Origin: Meiothermus sp.
Lineage (GTDB): Bacteria; Deinococcota; Deinococci; Deinococcales; Thermaceae
Direction: 5' to 3'
DNA length: 64,000 bases
Assembly: GCF_025060375.1 (NCBI RefSeq)
Contig: NZ_JANXCG010000038.1
Coordinates: 44,096-108,095, forward strand
Part shown: piece by piece, positions 33,462 through 42,218 of the stretch
Numbering within the stretch: the first letter of the stretch is position 1
How the letters are laid out: each line of letters starts with the position of its first letter
The notes under the pieces: model-generated
The model's database searches: none
What the model saw: the letters and a program-made list of their open reading frames with translations, nothing else
What the model was told of the DNA's origin: nothing
Position numbers and translations under genes: made by a program

Positions 33462-34742
33462 CTAGCTTAGCACCTGGGGGCTTGGGCCCTCCTGCTCGGC
33501 AAAGCTATGCCGGTGGTGCATTACCCGCACGGCGAAGTCATAGGTCAGGTAGCTGTAGGCCCAGTTGGAGAAGACCATCAGCCGGTTGCGTAGGCCCACC
33601 AGGTGGTAAAGGTGGACCCCCAGCCAGGCTACCCAGGCAGGGAAGCCATGGATCCTCAAGGGGCCTACCTCGGCGATGGCGTGGCTGCGCCCCAGGGTGA
33701 CCATGCTGCCTCTGTCCTTGTAACGGAAAGGGAGCTGGGGCTCCTCTCGCAAGGCCCGTAGGATGTTGCGGGCAGCCCAGGCGCCCTGCTGCATGGCGGT
33801 TGGGGCCACCTGGGGGTAGGGTCGGCCGTTTTGGCCCTCCAGGTAGTTCAGGTCGCCCACCACGTAGACGGAGGGGTGCTCGGGGAGGAACAGCTCGGGG
33901 GTGGTGGCCACGCGCTGCCCCCGGGTGGTGGGCAGGCCAGGTATGGGTTGTCCGCTCACCCCAGCGCTCCAGATGACGTTGTGGCTGGGGATGAAGGCCC
34001 CGCTGTGCAGCCGGACGCCTTGGGGGGTCACCTCCACCACCCGCTGGCCTAGCTGTAGCTCCACCCCAAGTCGTTCCAGAAAACGCTGGGCATAGGCCCG
34101 GGAGGTCGGCCTGAAGGCCTCTAGGAGGTGGGCTGCGCCTTCCACTAGGACGATGCGCACCTCTGAGAGGTGGAGGCTTGGGTAGTCACGGGCAATCACA
34201 TGCCGGCGCAACTCCCCCAGCGCCCCGGCCAGTTCCACCCCTGTGGGCCCGCCCCCTACCACCACAAAGGTCAGCAAGGCCTGGCGGCGCTTGGGGTCCT
34301 GGGTGCGCTCTGCTTCCTCGCAGGCCGACAGGATGCGGTCCCGAATCCTCAGCGCCTCATCGAGTGTTTTGAGGCCCAGGCCGTATTGGGCGACGCCTGG
34401 CAGACCAAAGTCGTGGGTGCGGCTGCCGGTGCCGGCAATCAGGTAGTCGTAGGGCAGGGGCTGGCCCTCTACCCAGAGAACCCGGTCCTTTAGGTCGGCG
34501 CCCTCGGCCTTGCCCAGCAGGAAGCGGACGTTGGGCCGCCCCCGCAGGTAGGCCCGCACGGGAAAGGCGATCTGGGGGGCCTCGAGGCCTGCGGTGGCCA
34601 CCTGGTACAGAAGCGGTTGGAATAGATGATAGTTGTTCTGGTCTACCAGCACCACCTCTACACCTGGCTGGCCTGAGAGCACCCGCACCGCCTGCAGGCC
34701 AGCAAAGCCTGCGCCTAGAACCACCACCCTCTTGTTCTGCAT
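33462..34742 (-). CDS. ndh: Type II NADH dehydrogenase (NDH-2)
   Basis: 426 residues from the ATG at 34742, which has a strong SD (gggaggag); the track start is 16 codons longer. Two dinucleotide folds are present: VVVLGAGFAGLQAVRVL for FAD and FVVVGGGPTGVELAGAL for NADH. Also seen are NNYHLFQPLLYQVATAGL, VYVVGDLNYLE and a C-terminal amphipathic region (FPAWVAWLGVHLYHLVGLRNRL) that anchors NDH-2 to the membrane. It passes electrons from NADH to menaquinone without pumping protons, so it depends on the menaquinone genes seen elsewhere in the window. Confidence 0.92.
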   Translation of the reverse strand: MQNKRVVVLGAGFAGLQAVRVLSGQPGVEVVLVDQNNYHLFQPLLYQVATAGLEAPQIAFPVRAYLRGRPNVRFLLGKAEGADLKDRVLWVEGQPLPYDYLIAGTGSRTHDFGLPGVAQYGLGLKTLDEALRIRDRILSACEEAERTQDPKRRQALLTFVVVGGGPTGVELAGALGELRRHVIARDYPSLHLSEVRIVLVEGAAHLLEAFRPTSRAYAQRFLERLGVELQLGQRVVEVTPQGVRLHSGAFIPSHNVIWSAGVSGQPIPGLPTTRGQRVATTPELFLPEHPSVYVVGDLNYLEGQNGRPYPQVAPTAMQQGAWAARNILRALREEPQLPFRYKDRGSMVTLGRSHAIAEVGPLRIHGFPAWVAWLGVHLYHLVGLRNRLMVFSNWAYSYLTYDFAVRVMHHRHSFAEQEGPSPQVLS

Positions 34743-34920
34743 TTCTCCTCCCAGGGACTTCTGTCCCAGGAAGATTGTACCTATTTTCACAAGAAGTCGC
34801 TAGTCCACAGGAGGCATGGTGAGGGGCTCCACACCTCTTGGCTTGCTGGCGTTCTGGACCATCGGGCCTGGCGGGGTTTTTCCAAGCCTTTGGGCCTGGC
34901 TGGGTTGCAGCTAGGCTGCC

Positions 34921-34947
34921 AAAAAAGTAAATGCCCCCCTAGGGGGC
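34921..34947 (-). terminator. Intrinsic terminator after hsp20
   Basis: On the minus strand GCCCCC-TAG-GGGGGC is followed by ATTTACTTTTTT. The 6-bp all-GC stem and T-rich tail lie 17 bases past the hsp20 stop. The rest of the 34743-34963 gap shows no other clear feature. Confidence 0.7.
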
Positions 34948-34963
34948 TGGGATGGGGTTTTGT

Positions 34964-35428
34964 TTAGGCTGCGCTGATGGCGATTCGCTTCACCCGGGCC
35001 TGCTCAACCTTAGGCAGGCTCAGGCGCAGGAGCCCGTCGGCAATGGTGGCCTGTATCTTGTCCACCTCCACCGAGGCAGGAAGGGTGATGCTTTGGATGA
35101 AGTTGCCTCGAGGCAGGCCGCGGACCCAGTAGCGCCGTTCGTTGCTCGGGGCTTCAGGGTAGGTGCCCCGCACGGTGAGCTGATTGCCCTCCAGACGTAC
35201 CTCTAGGTCCTCCTTTCGCAGGCCTGGGACCGCCATCTCCACCACTAGGCTGTCGTCGGTTTCGTAGAGGTCAAAGGCGTAACCTCCGGCGCGTGGCGCG
35301 CTACCCAGGGAAGCCGTTATCTCGTTCCATAACCGGTCAAATTCGCCGAAGAGATCGCTTACGGTCGAGAGATTCCAGCTTCGCAAGGGCATCGTCTGAA
35401 CTGGGATGTTCCGAACGATATCCAGCAT
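34964..35428 (-). CDS. Small heat shock protein Hsp20
   Basis: 154 residues from the ATG at 35428, which has a strong SD (aaggagg). The alpha-crystallin domain runs from about YAFDLYETDDSLVVEMAVPGL to ATIADGLLRLSLPKVEQ, and the C-terminal IxI anchor is present as RIAIS. Such proteins form oligomers that hold unfolding proteins during heat stress. It is a single-gene unit with a near-consensus promoter upstream and a terminator downstream. Confidence 0.94.
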   Translation of the reverse strand: MLDIVRNIPVQTMPLRSWNLSTVSDLFGEFDRLWNEITASLGSAPRAGGYAFDLYETDDSLVVEMAVPGLRKEDLEVRLEGNQLTVRGTYPEAPSNERRYWVRGLPRGNFIQSITLPASVEVDKIQATIADGLLRLSLPKVEQARVKRIAISAA

Positions 35429-35480
35429 ACTGAAACCTCCTTCCGTAGGGCCTCCCTTAAAGTTCACCCTACCGAGGCTT

Positions 35481-35509
35481 ATAATAAAAGTTGAGCGTTA
35501 TTTTGTCAA
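35481..35509 (-). promoter_or_regulatory. Housekeeping-type promoter of hsp20
   Basis: On the minus strand TTGACA and TATTAT are separated by exactly 17 bases. It gives a ~45-base leader that includes the strong SD. It is the best sigma-70-like promoter in the window. The -35 overlaps an imperfect CTTGA...TCAAC repeat that may be a repressor site. Confidence 0.8.
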
Positions 35510-35590
35510 GTATCATTACACTTCTAATGCGGTATTAATCTTCCTCTCCTAGAGTCTTTGGTGGACAACAGGGTCTGGAGGTGTAAGGTG

Positions 35591-36730
35591 GTGCGCTTGA
35601 TCGCATTTTTCCTGCTTCTGGTGGGTTCGGTGATGGCCCAAGGGTACCGGGGTCTGGCCCTCTATACCCCCTACCCTTCCCAAAGCGTGCGGGTCGGGGA
35701 GACGGTCAACCTATCCATCTCCCTCAAGAACTTTGGCCTACCCCCTCAGACCGTGCAGGTACGGGTGGTAGAGGTGGCCCCGGGGTGGAAGGCCAGCCTG
35801 CTGGGTGGAGGTAGGGTGATCTCTGCTGTATACGTCCTTCCTGATGCAGAGCAAAGCCTCTCGCTGCGCTTGGAGCCTCCTCAGCGGGCACAACCCGGCA
35901 CCTACCGGTTCCGCTTGGTGGCGGAAGGCAGTGGGGGTGCGAGGGCCGAGCTGCCCATCGCTTTGACCCTAGGCCAGATTCTTCCCAAGCGGCTTTCCCT
36001 CGAGACTGAGTTGCCCGTGTTGAAGGGAGTCCCCACCGCGAGCTTCCGCTACCGGGTGACCCTCAAGAATGAAAGCGACCAGGATCTGCTGGTGAACCTG
36101 GAGGCGGATGCCCCCCAGAACTTTCGGGTGAGCTTCAGCACTGCCTTTGGAGGTCAGGAGGTGAACAGCCTGCCCCTGAAGGCAGGGGAGAGCCGGGACC
36201 TGGACGTCCAGGTGACCCCGCCCCGGCAGGTGGAGGCCAAACCCTATGCGGTGACCCTGCGGGCTTTGGCGGGGGATGCCAGGGCTGAGCTGGTGGTCAA
36301 TCTGGACATCACCGGCCAGGTGGAGCTGAGCCTTTCTACCCCCGAAGGGCGGCTTTCGGGCCGGGCCTACGCTGGCCGGGAGAACCCCATCAAGCTGGTG
36401 GTGAAGAACACCGGTAGTGCCCCAGCGGAGAACGTGGAGCTTTCAGCCAGCGAGCCTTCGGGCTGGGAGGTTAAGTTTGAGCCTGAAAAGATTGAGAACA
36501 TCGCCGCCGGGGGTGAAACGGAGGTGACGGCCCGGGTCAAGCCCTCCCCTCGAGCTGTGGCCGGCGACTACATGCTCACCTTCCGGGCCTCGGCGGGCAG
36601 CGCCTCAACCTCTGCGGACTACCGGGTTACGGTGCAGACCTCCACCCTTTGGGGCTTGGTGGGGGTGGCCCTGATTGCGGTGGCGGTAGGGGCGGTGGGC
36701 TTTGCGGTTTCGCGTTTTGGGCGGCGCTAG
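35591..36730 (+). CDS. Secreted NEW3-domain protein, membrane-anchored at the C-terminus
   Basis: 379 residues. A signal peptide (LIAFFLLLVGSVMAQG) leads to three or so immunoglobulin-like beta domains of the NEW3/COG1470 type (VGETVNLSISLKNFGLPPQTVQVRV; FRYRVTLKNESDQDLLVNLEADAP; NPIKLVVKNTGSAPAENVELSASEPSGWEV). It ends in a single membrane helix (LWGLVGVALIAVAVGAVGFAV) and a basic tail. The start chosen is the GTG at 35591, eight bases after GGAGGT; the GTG at 35588 and the track's TTG at 35558 are alternatives. It is followed within 9 bases by an ABC ATPase and then a permease, a recurring trio whose cargo is unknown. Confidence 0.8.
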   Translation: MRLIAFFLLLVGSVMAQGYRGLALYTPYPSQSVRVGETVNLSISLKNFGLPPQTVQVRVVEVAPGWKASLLGGGRVISAVYVLPDAEQSLSLRLEPPQRAQPGTYRFRLVAEGSGGARAELPIALTLGQILPKRLSLETELPVLKGVPTASFRYRVTLKNESDQDLLVNLEADAPQNFRVSFSTAFGGQEVNSLPLKAGESRDLDVQVTPPRQVEAKPYAVTLRALAGDARAELVVNLDITGQVELSLSTPEGRLSGRAYAGRENPIKLVVKNTGSAPAENVELSASEPSGWEVKFEPEKIENIAAGGETEVTARVKPSPRAVAGDYMLTFRASAGSASTSADYRVTVQTSTLWGLVGVALIAVAVGAVGFAVSRFGRR

Positions 36731-36739
36731 GGGGACCTT

Positions 36740-37669
36740 ATGGTCATTGAAGCCCAAGGCCTTACCAAGCGCTACGGAAAGGTGGTGGCGGTAGAGGGCC
36801 TGAATCTCGCCATTGAGGCGGGAGAGGTCTACGGCCTTCTGGGCCCCAACGGCTCTGGCAAGACCACCACCATCCTGATGCTTCTGGGCCTCACCGAGCC
36901 CAGCGCGGGCACGGTGCGGGTGTTGGGTTTTGACCCGGCCCGAGAACCCCTCTCCCTCAAAAGGCAGGTGGGCTACCTCCCCGACTCGGTGGGTTTTTAC
37001 GGGGAGATGACCGCCTGGGAGAACCTGGCCTACATCGCCCGGCTGAACGGCCTGCCCAAAGCCGAAGCCGAAAGGCGCATGGGGCGGGTGCTGGAGCGCA
37101 TGGGCCTCGCGGAGGTGGCCGACCGGCCGGTGAGCGCCTTCTCCCGGGGTATGCGCCAGCGGCTGGGTTTAGCTGAGGTGCTCCTGAAGGAGCCCAAGGT
37201 GGTGATTTTGGACGAGCCCACCTTGGGTCTGGACCCCGAGGCGGCCCAGGAGTTTTTGGGCATGATCCGGGGGCTCAAGGCAGAGGGAATCACGGTGCTC
37301 CTCTCCTCCCACCTCCTCCACCAGGTGCAGGCCATCTGCGACCGGGTGGGGCTTTTTCACAAGGGCAGGTTGGTGTTGGAAGGCCGGGTGGAGGAACTGG
37401 CCCAGCGGGTTTTGGGAGGGGCTTACCGGATACGGCTGGAGGCAAGCCCCCTAGAGGGGCTGGCCGAGCGCCTGGGGGCTTTGCCCGGGGTAGCTCGGGT
37501 TCAGCTCGAGGGTACGGGCCTGCGCCTGGAAGCGGCCCAGGATATAAGGTCCCAGGTGGCCCGGGCGGTGTTGGAGGCAGGGGCCTCCTTGACCAGCCTG
37601 GTCCTGGAGCAGCCGAGCCTGGATGAGGTCTACGCCCGCTACTTCCAGGAGGTGCGTCATGCAGCCTAG
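36740..37669 (+). CDS. ABC transporter ATP-binding protein (ABC-2 type)
   Basis: 309 residues. Walker [13 protein letters not shown], signature [15 protein letters not shown], Walker [17 protein letters not shown] loop LSSHLL. The C-terminal ~90 residues form the extra domain common in COG1131 exporters ([20 protein letters not shown]). It should pair with the permease encoded next, whose start overlaps its stop by 11 bases. With the upstream NEW3 protein the set resembles NosF/NosY-type or gliding-type exporters, but the cargo is unknown. Confidence 0.9.
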   Translation: MVIEAQGLTKRYGKVVAVEGLNLAIEAGEVYGLLGPNGSGKTTTILMLLGLTEPSAGTVRVLGFDPAREPLSLKRQVGYLPDSVGFYGEMTAWENLAYIARLNGLPKAEAERRMGRVLERMGLAEVADRPVSAFSRGMRQRLGLAEVLLKEPKVVILDEPTLGLDPEAAQEFLGMIRGLKAEGITVLLSSHLLHQVQAICDRVGLFHKGRLVLEGRVEELAQRVLGGAYRIRLEASPLEGLAERLGALPGVARVQLEGTGLRLEAAQDIRSQVARAVLEAGASLTSLVLEQPSLDEVYARYFQEVRHAA

Positions 37670-38630
37670 CCTGAAGGGTCGGCGTGAAGGCTCGCCTTGG
37701 GTGGGGCTTTGGGCCGTCTTCTTCAAGGAGATGGCCGACCACCTGAGCAGCACCCGGATGCGGATTCTAGAGGTGTTGATCCTCTTCTCGGCGGTGGGAG
37801 CAGTCTATGCTGGGGCTCAAACCCTGCGCCAAACCGTTAGCGAAGACCCCTTTCTGCTCCTGCGGGTCTTCACCGCTGCGCAGGATCCCCTGCCCTCCTT
37901 TGTGGCCTTTTTGAGCTTTTTCCTGCCTTTGGCCGCCATTGCCTTGGGCTTTGATGCCATCAACGGGGAGTACAACCGCAACACCCTCTCCCGCGTCCTG
38001 GCCCAGCCCATCTACCGCGATGCCCTCTTGTGGGGAAAGTTTCTGGCCGGGTTGGCTACCCTAGCCCTGATCCTGCTGGCCCTGTTCCTCTTGGTGGTGG
38101 GGCTTTCGCTGATCTTCCTGGGGGTGCCGCCGGATGGGGAAGAGGTGGGCCGGGCCCTGCTCTTCTTGCTGGCCACGCTGGCTTACGCTGGGGTCTGGTT
38201 AGGGATTGCCTTGGTCTGCTCAGTGCTTTTCAGAAGCGCTGCCACCTCAGCCTTGGCAGCCATTGCGGTCTGGTTGTTCTTCGCCCTTTTTTGGGGGATT
38301 ATCGCCCAGCTTTTAGCCCAGGCGGTGGCCCCATACGATCCCTTCAACCCCGAAAGCGAGCTGCGCCAGGCCGAAGCCCTTTTGGCCTTCTCGCGGGTTT
38401 CGCCCAACACCCTTTATGCCGAGGCCATACAGGCCATCCTGAACCCCGGGGTGCGGAGCCTGGGGCCGGTGCTCATCAGCCAGCTCCAGGGGGCCCTTTT
38501 GGGCTCGCCGCTGCCCCTGGGGCAGAGCTTGCTGCTGGCCTGGCCTCAGCTCACCGGGTTGATTGCGCTTACCCTCTTGCTCTTCGCTCTGGCCTACGTG
38601 CTGTTCCAGCGGAGGGAAGTGCGGGCCTGA
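37659..38630 (+). CDS. ABC-2 type permease
   Basis: 323 residues from the ATG at 37659, preceded by aggaggtgcg; the track start 12 codons upstream is unlikely. Six membrane helices. The ABC-2 permease segment [34 protein letters not shown] (COG1277) is clear. A large non-membrane stretch ([19 protein letters not shown]...) lies between helices 5 and 6. It works with the ATPase just upstream. The gene converges on thiP with a single base between stops. Confidence 0.88.
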   Translation: MQPSLKGRREGSPWVGLWAVFFKEMADHLSSTRMRILEVLILFSAVGAVYAGAQTLRQTVSEDPFLLLRVFTAAQDPLPSFVAFLSFFLPLAAIALGFDAINGEYNRNTLSRVLAQPIYRDALLWGKFLAGLATLALILLALFLLVVGLSLIFLGVPPDGEEVGRALLFLLATLAYAGVWLGIALVCSVLFRSAATSALAAIAVWLFFALFWGIIAQLLAQAVAPYDPFNPESELRQAEALLAFSRVSPNTLYAEAIQAILNPGVRSLGPVLISQLQGALLGSPLPLGQSLLLAWPQLTGLIALTLLLFALAYVLFQRREVRA

Positions 38631-38631
38631 G

Positions 38632-40155
38632 CTAGGTCCGTCTGGGGGGTTCACGCTGGAGTCCCAGGACCAGCACCGCGCAGAGGCCCATCAACACCAC
38701 TGCCAGCACCATGGCCTCGTGAAAGGGGAGTGCTCCGGGGCGGCCCAGCCGCTCGTAGATGGCCAGGGACAGGGTGGTCCACTCTGGCCGCTGGAGGGTT
38801 AGGGTTGCCCCAAACTCCCCGAGCACCGCGGCCAGGGCTAGGGACAGCCCAGCGAGGGCTGAGGGCTGTACCAGGGGCCACTCCACGCGGACAAACCGCC
38901 GCCAAGGAGAGGCGCCGAGTACCCTTGCGGCCTCGAGCGTACCCCTGGGTAGCCCCTGGAGGGCAGGCAGCAGGCTGCGGGCCAGCAGGGGGTAGCTCAT
39001 CAGGGCATAGGCCCCTATCAGCAGGAGCAGCGAGCCTCTTTGGCCAGGATAGGCCAGCAGGTAACCCAGGCCCACCGCCACCGGCGAAACCATCAGCGGC
39101 AGAAGCCCTAGCCCATCCATCCAACCAGCCCCCCTCCAAACCGCGTAGGCGTACAGAACCCCTAGGATGAGGATGGGGGGGAGGGCCAGTCCAGCAAAGG
39201 CCAGGGTATTTTGCAGGGCCAGCGTTCCTGGGGTGAACCCAGGGCTGGACCAGACCGAAAGCCAGGCCGAGGGGCGCTCAAAAGCCCGCCAGAGCAGGGC
39301 CAGCAGGGGGCTGTAGAGCAGCCCGAGCAGCAGGCTGACCCCAGCGCCCACCCCCCACGCCCGCCCTGGGGGGAGGGGCAACGGCTCTCCGGAGCCCTCT
39401 AGGCCGACGGAGAGACGGGCTTGCAGCCAGGTGTACCCGAGGATTACCACCAGGGTTACCCCGAGCTGCATCAAGACCAGGGCGCTGGCCTCCGGAAAGG
39501 CCAGGCGCTGGGCCAGGGCGTGGTAGGTGGCGACCTCGAGCGTGGCCCATTCAGCCCCGCCTAGAAGTAGCGGTACCCCGAAGCTGGTAAAGCAAAACAG
39601 GAAGACTAGGCTGCCCCCAGAGAGCAGCGCGGGGGCTAGGACGGGCACGCCCACCCGTAGGTAGGCCCGTAGGGGATGGGCTCCTAGGGTGCGGGCCGTG
39701 GTCAGCAGGAGGCTTATGCGGGGCAGGAGGGCTACCAGAGGGCGCAGCACCAGACCCAGGTTGTACAGCACGGCGGCCCAAAACAAAGCCCAAGGGGTGC
39801 CGTAGAGGTTCACGCCCAAAAGGCCTTGGGGTCCTACCAGCGCCAGAAAGCCCAGGGCTACCGTCAGGGTGGGCAACACCAGGGGCACGGTGGAGAAAGC
39901 CAACCAGAAGCCCCTCCCGGGAAATCGGTAACGGAAAAGGTAGGCCAGGGGAACCGCCAGCACGATGCAGAGCAGGGCTGAGCCTGCCCCGTAGGCCAGG
40001 CTCCAGGTGAGCCGGGAGAGGTAGTAGGGGTCGGTGAAGGCCGTTCCCAGGCCTTCGCCCAACCCCAGGGCCACGATCCGGCCCAGCGGATAGCCCAGGG
40101 CCAGGGCCAGAAAGAGCAGAACCGGGAGGGCCAGCCAGAGGACCGAAGGGCGCAT
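38632..40155 (-). CDS. thiP: Thiamine-type ABC transporter permease (fused double unit)
   Basis: 507 residues with about 12 membrane helices in two homologous halves, as in ThiP and other fused iron/thiamine permeases. The EAA loops are TARTLGAHPLRAYLRVGVPVLAPA and EAARVLGASPWRRFVRVEWPLV. It follows thiB by nine bases and the pair sits behind a TPP riboswitch, so thiamine or a precursor is the probable cargo. No ATPase gene (thiQ) follows; the required ATPase must be encoded elsewhere. Confidence 0.88.
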   Translation of the reverse strand: MRPSVLWLALPVLLFLALALGYPLGRIVALGLGEGLGTAFTDPYYLSRLTWSLAYGAGSALLCIVLAVPLAYLFRYRFPGRGFWLAFSTVPLVLPTLTVALGFLALVGPQGLLGVNLYGTPWALFWAAVLYNLGLVLRPLVALLPRISLLLTTARTLGAHPLRAYLRVGVPVLAPALLSGGSLVFLFCFTSFGVPLLLGGAEWATLEVATYHALAQRLAFPEASALVLMQLGVTLVVILGYTWLQARLSVGLEGSGEPLPLPPGRAWGVGAGVSLLLGLLYSPLLALLWRAFERPSAWLSVWSSPGFTPGTLALQNTLAFAGLALPPILILGVLYAYAVWRGAGWMDGLGLLPLMVSPVAVGLGYLLAYPGQRGSLLLLIGAYALMSYPLLARSLLPALQGLPRGTLEAARVLGASPWRRFVRVEWPLVQPSALAGLSLALAAVLGEFGATLTLQRPEWTTLSLAIYERLGRPGALPFHEAMVLAVVLMGLCAVLVLGLQREPPRRT

Positions 40156-40164
40156 GCTGGGCCT

Positions 40165-41235
40165 CTAGCGCCGGGCCCTGACCGCTTCGGCGCTCTGCCC
40201 CTGGATCACCACCTGGGTCCACTCGCGAATCCAGCGCTCGCGGTTTTGGGCAATTTGCTGGGGGGTGAGGCGGGCTGGCTGGGGGGGAATTTCTGCAAAG
40301 CGGAAGACCTCAGGCAGCCGGGCTTCGCGGTGAGCCGGGTAGACCCACATCTGGGTGGGGATGCTCTCCTGCACGGGCTTGGAAATGATCCAGTCCACAA
40401 AGCGCTGGGCAGCCCTCAGGTTGCGCGTGCCTTTCAGGATGCCCACATACTCTACCTGGAAGAAGGCGCTGCCGGGAAGGAAGAGGTTGGCGGTAGGCGG
40501 CTGGCTGGGCTTGGGCTTGGCCTCGCTGTAGTACAGCTCAGCGGCCGGGCTGGTGCTGTACGAAACCACCAGCGGCCGGTCGCCACCTGCACGGGTGAAG
40601 TGGGTGTAGTAGGCTTCGCTCCAGCCGCTTACCACCCGTACGCCGTTTTTGCGTAGCTCCTCCCAGAAGTCGAGGTAGCGCTGCTCGCCCAAGGTGGCCA
40701 CCGTGGCCAGCAGGAAGGCTAGGCCGGGGGAGCTGGTGGCGGGGTTTTGCACCACCAGCAACCGGGCGAACTCCGGGGTGGCTAGCTCGAGCAAGCTTTG
40801 GGGTAGCGGGCGGTTTTGGAACGGGGCGCGGTCGTAGTTGAGGGCTACGTAGCCGAAGTCTACCGGTGTGGCCCGGAAGGTTTGGTCAATGAGGAGTTCA
40901 GGGCGGAGGCCGGCGAGCCCTGCAGAGCGGTAGGGCTGCAGGATATCGGCCTGCAGTGCGCGGGAGAGCAGGGTGTTGTCGAAGCCATATATCACATCGG
41001 CGATGGGGGCTCCTCTGCTTAGGATGGCCTTATTTAGCATCTCCCCGGCATCGCCACCCTTGAGGAAGCGGAGCCTAATTCGGCTTTCACGCTCAAACTG
41101 CGCCACCAAGCTCTTCTCCAAGTTGAAGCTGTCGTGGCCCAAAACGGTAAGGGTGGTCTGCTGGGCTTGTACGTAGAAGAGATTGGCCAGCGCGAACAGA
41201 AGGCCAAAGGCCAGGTTCCGGTTGCTGGGGTGCAT
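40165..41235 (-). CDS. thiB: Thiamine-binding periplasmic protein ThiB-like
   Basis: 356 residues. A signal peptide (NLAFGLLFALANLFYVQAQQ) leads to an extracellular binding protein of the ThiB/iron-binding class: TLTVLGHDSFNLEKSLVAQFERESRIRLRFL, ADVIYGFDNTLLSRAL, VDFGYVALNYDR. It captures thiamine or its phosphates for ThiP. The start codon lies six bases after GGAGGG, which is part of a hairpin downstream of a TPP riboswitch. When thiamine is plentiful, the gene should be off. Confidence 0.9.
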   Translation of the reverse strand: MHPSNRNLAFGLLFALANLFYVQAQQTTLTVLGHDSFNLEKSLVAQFERESRIRLRFLKGGDAGEMLNKAILSRGAPIADVIYGFDNTLLSRALQADILQPYRSAGLAGLRPELLIDQTFRATPVDFGYVALNYDRAPFQNRPLPQSLLELATPEFARLLVVQNPATSSPGLAFLLATVATLGEQRYLDFWEELRKNGVRVVSGWSEAYYTHFTRAGGDRPLVVSYSTSPAAELYYSEAKPKPSQPPTANLFLPGSAFFQVEYVGILKGTRNLRAAQRFVDWIISKPVQESIPTQMWVYPAHREARLPEVFRFAEIPPQPARLTPQQIAQNRERWIREWTQVVIQGQSAEAVRARR

Positions 41236-41262
41236 AAAAATCCCTCCGTGTCATCGGGAGGG
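41236..41262 (-). terminator. Riboswitch expression platform: hairpin that hides the SD
   Basis: On the minus strand CCCTCC(C) pairs with GGAGGG just before ATTTTT and the thiB ATG. The same hairpin could end transcription (stem plus T5) and could mask the ribosome site GGAGGG. This is the likely output stage of the TPP riboswitch. Confidence 0.65.
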
Positions 41263-41267
41263 TTTGC

Positions 41268-41349
41268 TGTCATGCTCCCTACGGCGGTACTAACCGCATC
41301 AGGTTCAAAGGGTCTCTCTCAGCCTGGGCGTCCCAGGCACCCCCGATGA
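41268..41349 (-). ncRNA. TPP riboswitch (THI element)
   Basis: The minus strand carries the conserved core: CTGAGAGAGACCC, TTTGAACCTGAT, GCGGTTAGTACCGC and CGTAGGGA, flanked by TCATC...GCATGA arms that close P1. P3 is the GCCTGGG/CCCAGGC stem. This is a textbook thiamine pyrophosphate aptamer. It lies between the ispE stop and thiB and should repress thiB-thiP when TPP binds. Confidence 0.96.
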
Positions 41350-41390
41350 CGCCCGAATGGTACGCCTTTGGTATGCGGTCTGCCTAGGCC

Positions 41391-42218
41391 CTAGCTCACG
41401 GTCTGGGTAGCCGCAACCCAGAAGCCGGGGTGCTGCAGGCGCAGCCTTTGCGCGATGGACTGGGCCTGGTCCTCGTCTTCGGCCAGACCAAAGAGGGTGG
41501 AACCCGAGCCGGAAAGCAACACGCCCCTTAGCCCGGCGCGGTAGAGAGCCCGTTTGAGGGCTTCCAGGAATGGGTAGAGGCGAAACACGGGCCCCTCGAG
41601 GCTGTTCCAGTAGGGAGGCTCCTCCCCCGAACGGAGGGCCTCCAGCAGGGTTGCGGTGTCCAGCTCTTCCCGCCAGTCGGAGGGGGTGAGGTTGCGGTAG
41701 GCCTCGGCTGCCGAGATGGCTATTCCCGGGTTGACCAGCACCAGATGGGCTTTGAGCGGGGGCAAGGGGGTAAGGCGCTCGCCCACCCCCCGTCCTTCCG
41801 CCAGCCCCCCCAGCAGGAAGAAGGGCACATCGGCCCCCAGCCTCAGGGCGAGGGGGAAGAGGTCCAGGCCGCAGGGGTAGAGCCGGGCCAGCGCCCTAAG
41901 GGTGGCCGCTGCGTCGGAGGAACCCCCGCCCAGGCCAGCGGCCACGGGGAGATGTTTTTCCAGCACTATCCGTACTCCCCCGGGCCAGCCGGCCGCCTCC
42001 AGGTAAGCCAACGCGGCCTTGTAGACCAGGTTTTCAGCGGGCGCTGGAAGCTTTGCTCCCCGCGTCTCCAGCTCTACCCCTTTGGGCAGGGGTTCCACGG
42101 AAAGCCGGTCGGCTACCCCTACGGTCGCGAAGAGGGTGTGCAGCTCGTGGTAGCCGTCGTTTCTGCGCCGCAGGATCGAGAGCCCGAGGTTGACCTTGGC
42201 CGGGGCTAGCAGCTCCAT
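41391..42218 (-). CDS. ispE: 4-diphosphocytidyl-2-C-methyl-D-erythritol kinase
   Basis: 275 residues. GHMP kinase motifs: N-terminal LLAPAKVNLGLSILRRRNDGYHEL, ATP loop LPVAAGLGGGSSDAAATLRAL, and C-terminal GVLLSGSGSTLFGL. It phosphorylates CDP-methylerythritol in the non-mevalonate isoprenoid pathway. Its start overlaps the ispD stop by 13 bases, so the two consecutive-step enzymes are coupled. Isoprenoids feed menaquinone side chains and undecaprenyl phosphate. Confidence 0.95.
   Translation of the reverse strand: MELLAPAKVNLGLSILRRRNDGYHELHTLFATVGVADRLSVEPLPKGVELETRGAKLPAPAENLVYKAALAYLEAAGWPGGVRIVLEKHLPVAAGLGGGSSDAAATLRALARLYPCGLDLFPLALRLGADVPFFLLGGLAEGRGVGERLTPLPPLKAHLVLVNPGIAISAAEAYRNLTPSDWREELDTATLLEALRSGEEPPYWNSLEGPVFRLYPFLEALKRALYRAGLRGVLLSGSGSTLFGLAEDEDQAQSIAQRLRLQHPGFWVAATQTVS

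Noticed and set aside
35481-35510. HspR-type HAIR element at hsp20
   Set aside because: CTTGAC...CTCAACTT is only a partial match to CTTGAGT-N7-ACTCAAG; one arm differs, so I did not annotate it.
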